14,714 nucleotides of DNA from Thermoanaerobaculia bacterium (lineage in GTDB: Bacteria; Acidobacteriota; Thermoanaerobaculia; Gp7-AA8), in assembly GCA_023700825.1 (NCBI GenBank), contig JAMPYE010000044.1, positions 1 through 14,714 of the forward strand, read 5' to 3'. The notes below the pieces were generated by a model. It worked only from the letters and a program-made list of their open reading frames with translations, did not search any database and was not told the DNA's origin. Of this stretch, positions 13,346 through 14,714 are shown piece by piece. The position numbers and the translations under genes were made by a program. Position 1 is the stretch's first letter. Every line of letters starts with the position of its first letter.

Positions 13346-14714
13346 TTACTTCTTCTCGTCGACGACTTCGGCTTCGATGACGTCGTCCTTGGCCGCCCCG
13401 GCCGACGCATCGGTCGACCCGGCCTGCGGTCCGCCGTCGCCATCGGGTTTCGTCTGGCTGTAGAGGACTTCGGCGAGCTTGTGGGACGCCTTCTGCAGCT
13501 TGTCCATCGCTGCCTTCATGCCTTCGAGCTCGCCCTGCTCCATCGCCTTGCGCGCGTCGCCGATCGCGCCCTCGAGGTTCGACACGTCCGAACCGGAGAG
13601 CTTCTCGCGGTTCTCGCCAAGCATCTTCTCGATCGAGTAGATGAGCGAGTCGAGGCTGTTCTTCGTCTCGGCTTCTTCGCGGCGGCGCTTGTCGGCGTCT
13701 GCGTTCAGCTCGGCGTCCTTCACGAGGTTCTCGATCTCGTTCTTGTTGAGGCCCGACGAGCTCGTGATGGTGATCTTCTGCTCCTTGCCGGTGCCCAGGT
13801 CCTTCGCGCCGACGTTCAGGATGCCGTTCGCGTCGATGTCGAAGGTGACCTCGATCTGTGGCACTCCGCGCTGCGCCGGCGGCAGGCCGACGAGGTTGAA
13901 GTTGCCGAGCAGCTTGTTGTCGCGCGCCATCTGGCGCTCACCCTGATAGACCTTGATCTCGACCGACGTCTGGTTGTCGGCGGCCGTGGAGAAGGTCTCG
14001 GACTTGCGCGTCGGAATCGTCGTGTTGCGCTCGATCATCGGCGTCATCACGTTGCCGAGCGTCTCGATTCCGAGCGTCAGCGGCGTGACGTCGAGAAGGA
14101 GAACGTCCTTGACCTCGCCCGCGAGGACGCCGCCCTGAACCGCGGCGCCGACCGCGACGACCTCGTCAGGGTTCACGCCCTTGTGCGGCTCCTTGCCGAA
14201 GTAGTCGCCGACGGCCTTCTGGACCATCGGGATGCGGGTCGATCCGCCGACGAGCACGACCTCGGCGATCTCCTTGGGCGACATGCCGGCATCCTTGAGC
14301 GCCTGGCGTACCGGCGCCATGGTCCGCTCGACGATGTCACCGATGAGCTGCTCGAACTTCGCGCGAGTCAGCGTCATCGTCAGGTGCTTCGGTCCCGTCG
14401 CGTCGGCCGTGATGAACGGCAAGTTGATGTCGGTACTGTTGGTCGACGAGAGCTCGATCTTGGCCTTCTCCGCGGCTTCCTTCAGACGCTGGAGGGCCAT
14501 CTTGTCCTTCGACAGGTCGATGCCCTGATCCTTGACGAACTCGTCGATGATCCAGTCGATGATGCGCTGGTCGATGTTGTCGCCGCCGAGGTGGCCGTCG
14601 CCGTTCGTCGACTTGACCTCGACGACGCCGTCACCGACCTCGAGGATCGAGATGTCGAACGTGCCGCCGCCGAAGTCGTAGACGGCGATGATCTCGTCCT
14701 TCTTGCGATCGAGA
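13346..14714 (-). CDS. dnaK: Hsp70 chaperone DnaK, partial (N-terminus outside window)
   Basis: About 455 residues are visible; a full DnaK has about 640, so roughly the first 185 are beyond the right edge. The visible reading begins LDRKKDEIIAVYDFGGGTFD, the phosphate-2 loop of the actin-like ATPase domain, then SILEVGDGVVEVKSTNGDGHLGG. It continues through MALQRLKEAAEKAKIELSS, 'VVLVGGSTRIPMVQ' (adenosine motif), and the linker 'DVLLLDVTPLTLGIETLG'. The substrate-binding beta domain (NTTIPTRKSETFSTAADNQTSVEIKVYQGER) and helical lid follow, ending in the acidic tail DDVIEAEVVDEKK. All family landmarks are intact. DnaK is an ATP-driven cytoplasmic folding chaperone working with DnaJ and GrpE. 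It is followed on the same strand by hspR, whose product likely controls this transcript. A start at the internal Met at 14500 is an artefact of the window edge. Confidence 0.97.
   Translation of the reverse strand, partial: LDRKKDEIIAVYDFGGGTFDISILEVGDGVVEVKSTNGDGHLGGDNIDQRIIDWIIDEFVKDQGIDLSKDKMALQRLKEAAEKAKIELSSTNSTDINLPFITADATGPKHLTMTLTRAKFEQLIGDIVERTMAPVRQALKDAGMSPKEIAEVVLVGGSTRIPMVQKAVGDYFGKEPHKGVNPDEVVAVGAAVQGGVLAGEVKDVLLLDVTPLTLGIETLGNVMTPMIERNTTIPTRKSETFSTAADNQTSVEIKVYQGERQMARDNKLLGNFNLVGLPPAQRGVPQIEVTFDIDANGILNVGAKDLGTGKEQKITITSSSGLNKNEIENLVKDAELNADADKRRREEAETKNSLDSLIYSIEKMLGENREKLSGSDVSNLEGAIGDARKAMEQGELEGMKAAMDKLQKASHKLAEVLYSQTKPDGDGGPQAGSTDASAGAAKDDVIEAEVVDEKK

Overview
The window is GC-rich bacterial DNA from a diderm: it has a FadL/OmpP1-type outer-membrane barrel and several Sec-exported proteins. 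The mix of a dnaK-hspR pair, a FadL/SGNH-hydrolase pair, a heterodimeric ABC exporter and many intergenic dispersed repeats would suit an Acidobacteriota-like genome. That is inference from gene style; there is no rRNA or other decisive marker here.

Layout, left to right. (a) Positions 1-914, minus strand: the first codons of a probable class-IV aminotransferase, preceded by a secreted DUF4412-like protein. (b) 1049-3761, plus strand: a two-gene unit of a FadL-family barrel and an exported SGNH/GDSL hydrolase, closed by a UUCG-loop terminator. (c) 3895-4417, minus strand: a self-contained cassette with a near-consensus promoter, a good ribosome binding site, one small gene with an internally duplicated AbrB-like half-domain, and a 13-bp-stem terminator. 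(d) 4845-6386, plus strand: a ComM/YifB AAA+ ATPase. (e) 6387-6637: a non-coding segment with inverted heptamer repeats. (f) 6638-11215, minus strand: a likely five-gene operon, read from right to left: an 88-aa and a 127-aa unknown, two half-ABC-exporters forming a heterodimer, and a glutaredoxin-fold protein with no cysteine. Several of its junctions overlap by 1-4 bases. (g) 11295-12868, minus strand: a sigma-70 family factor with two tandem region-4 modules, bracketed by two inverted copies of a ~115-120 bp REPIN-like element. (h) 12870-14714, minus strand: hspR behind the 3' part of dnaK, with a 28-bp perfect palindrome and a second heptamer tract between them.

How the genes may work together: the hydrolase could release fatty acids that the FadL barrel imports. 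HspR is expected to repress the dnaK operon and to be titrated by DnaK. The ABC pair has the motif asymmetry of one consensus and one degenerate ATP site.

The observation most worth following up is the sigma factor with duplicated region 4. The isolated promoter-gene-terminator cassette, the cysteine-less glutaredoxin fold in the exporter operon, and the 7-bp-period repeats come next. I saw no CRISPR array, tRNA, rRNA, transposase or phage structural gene.
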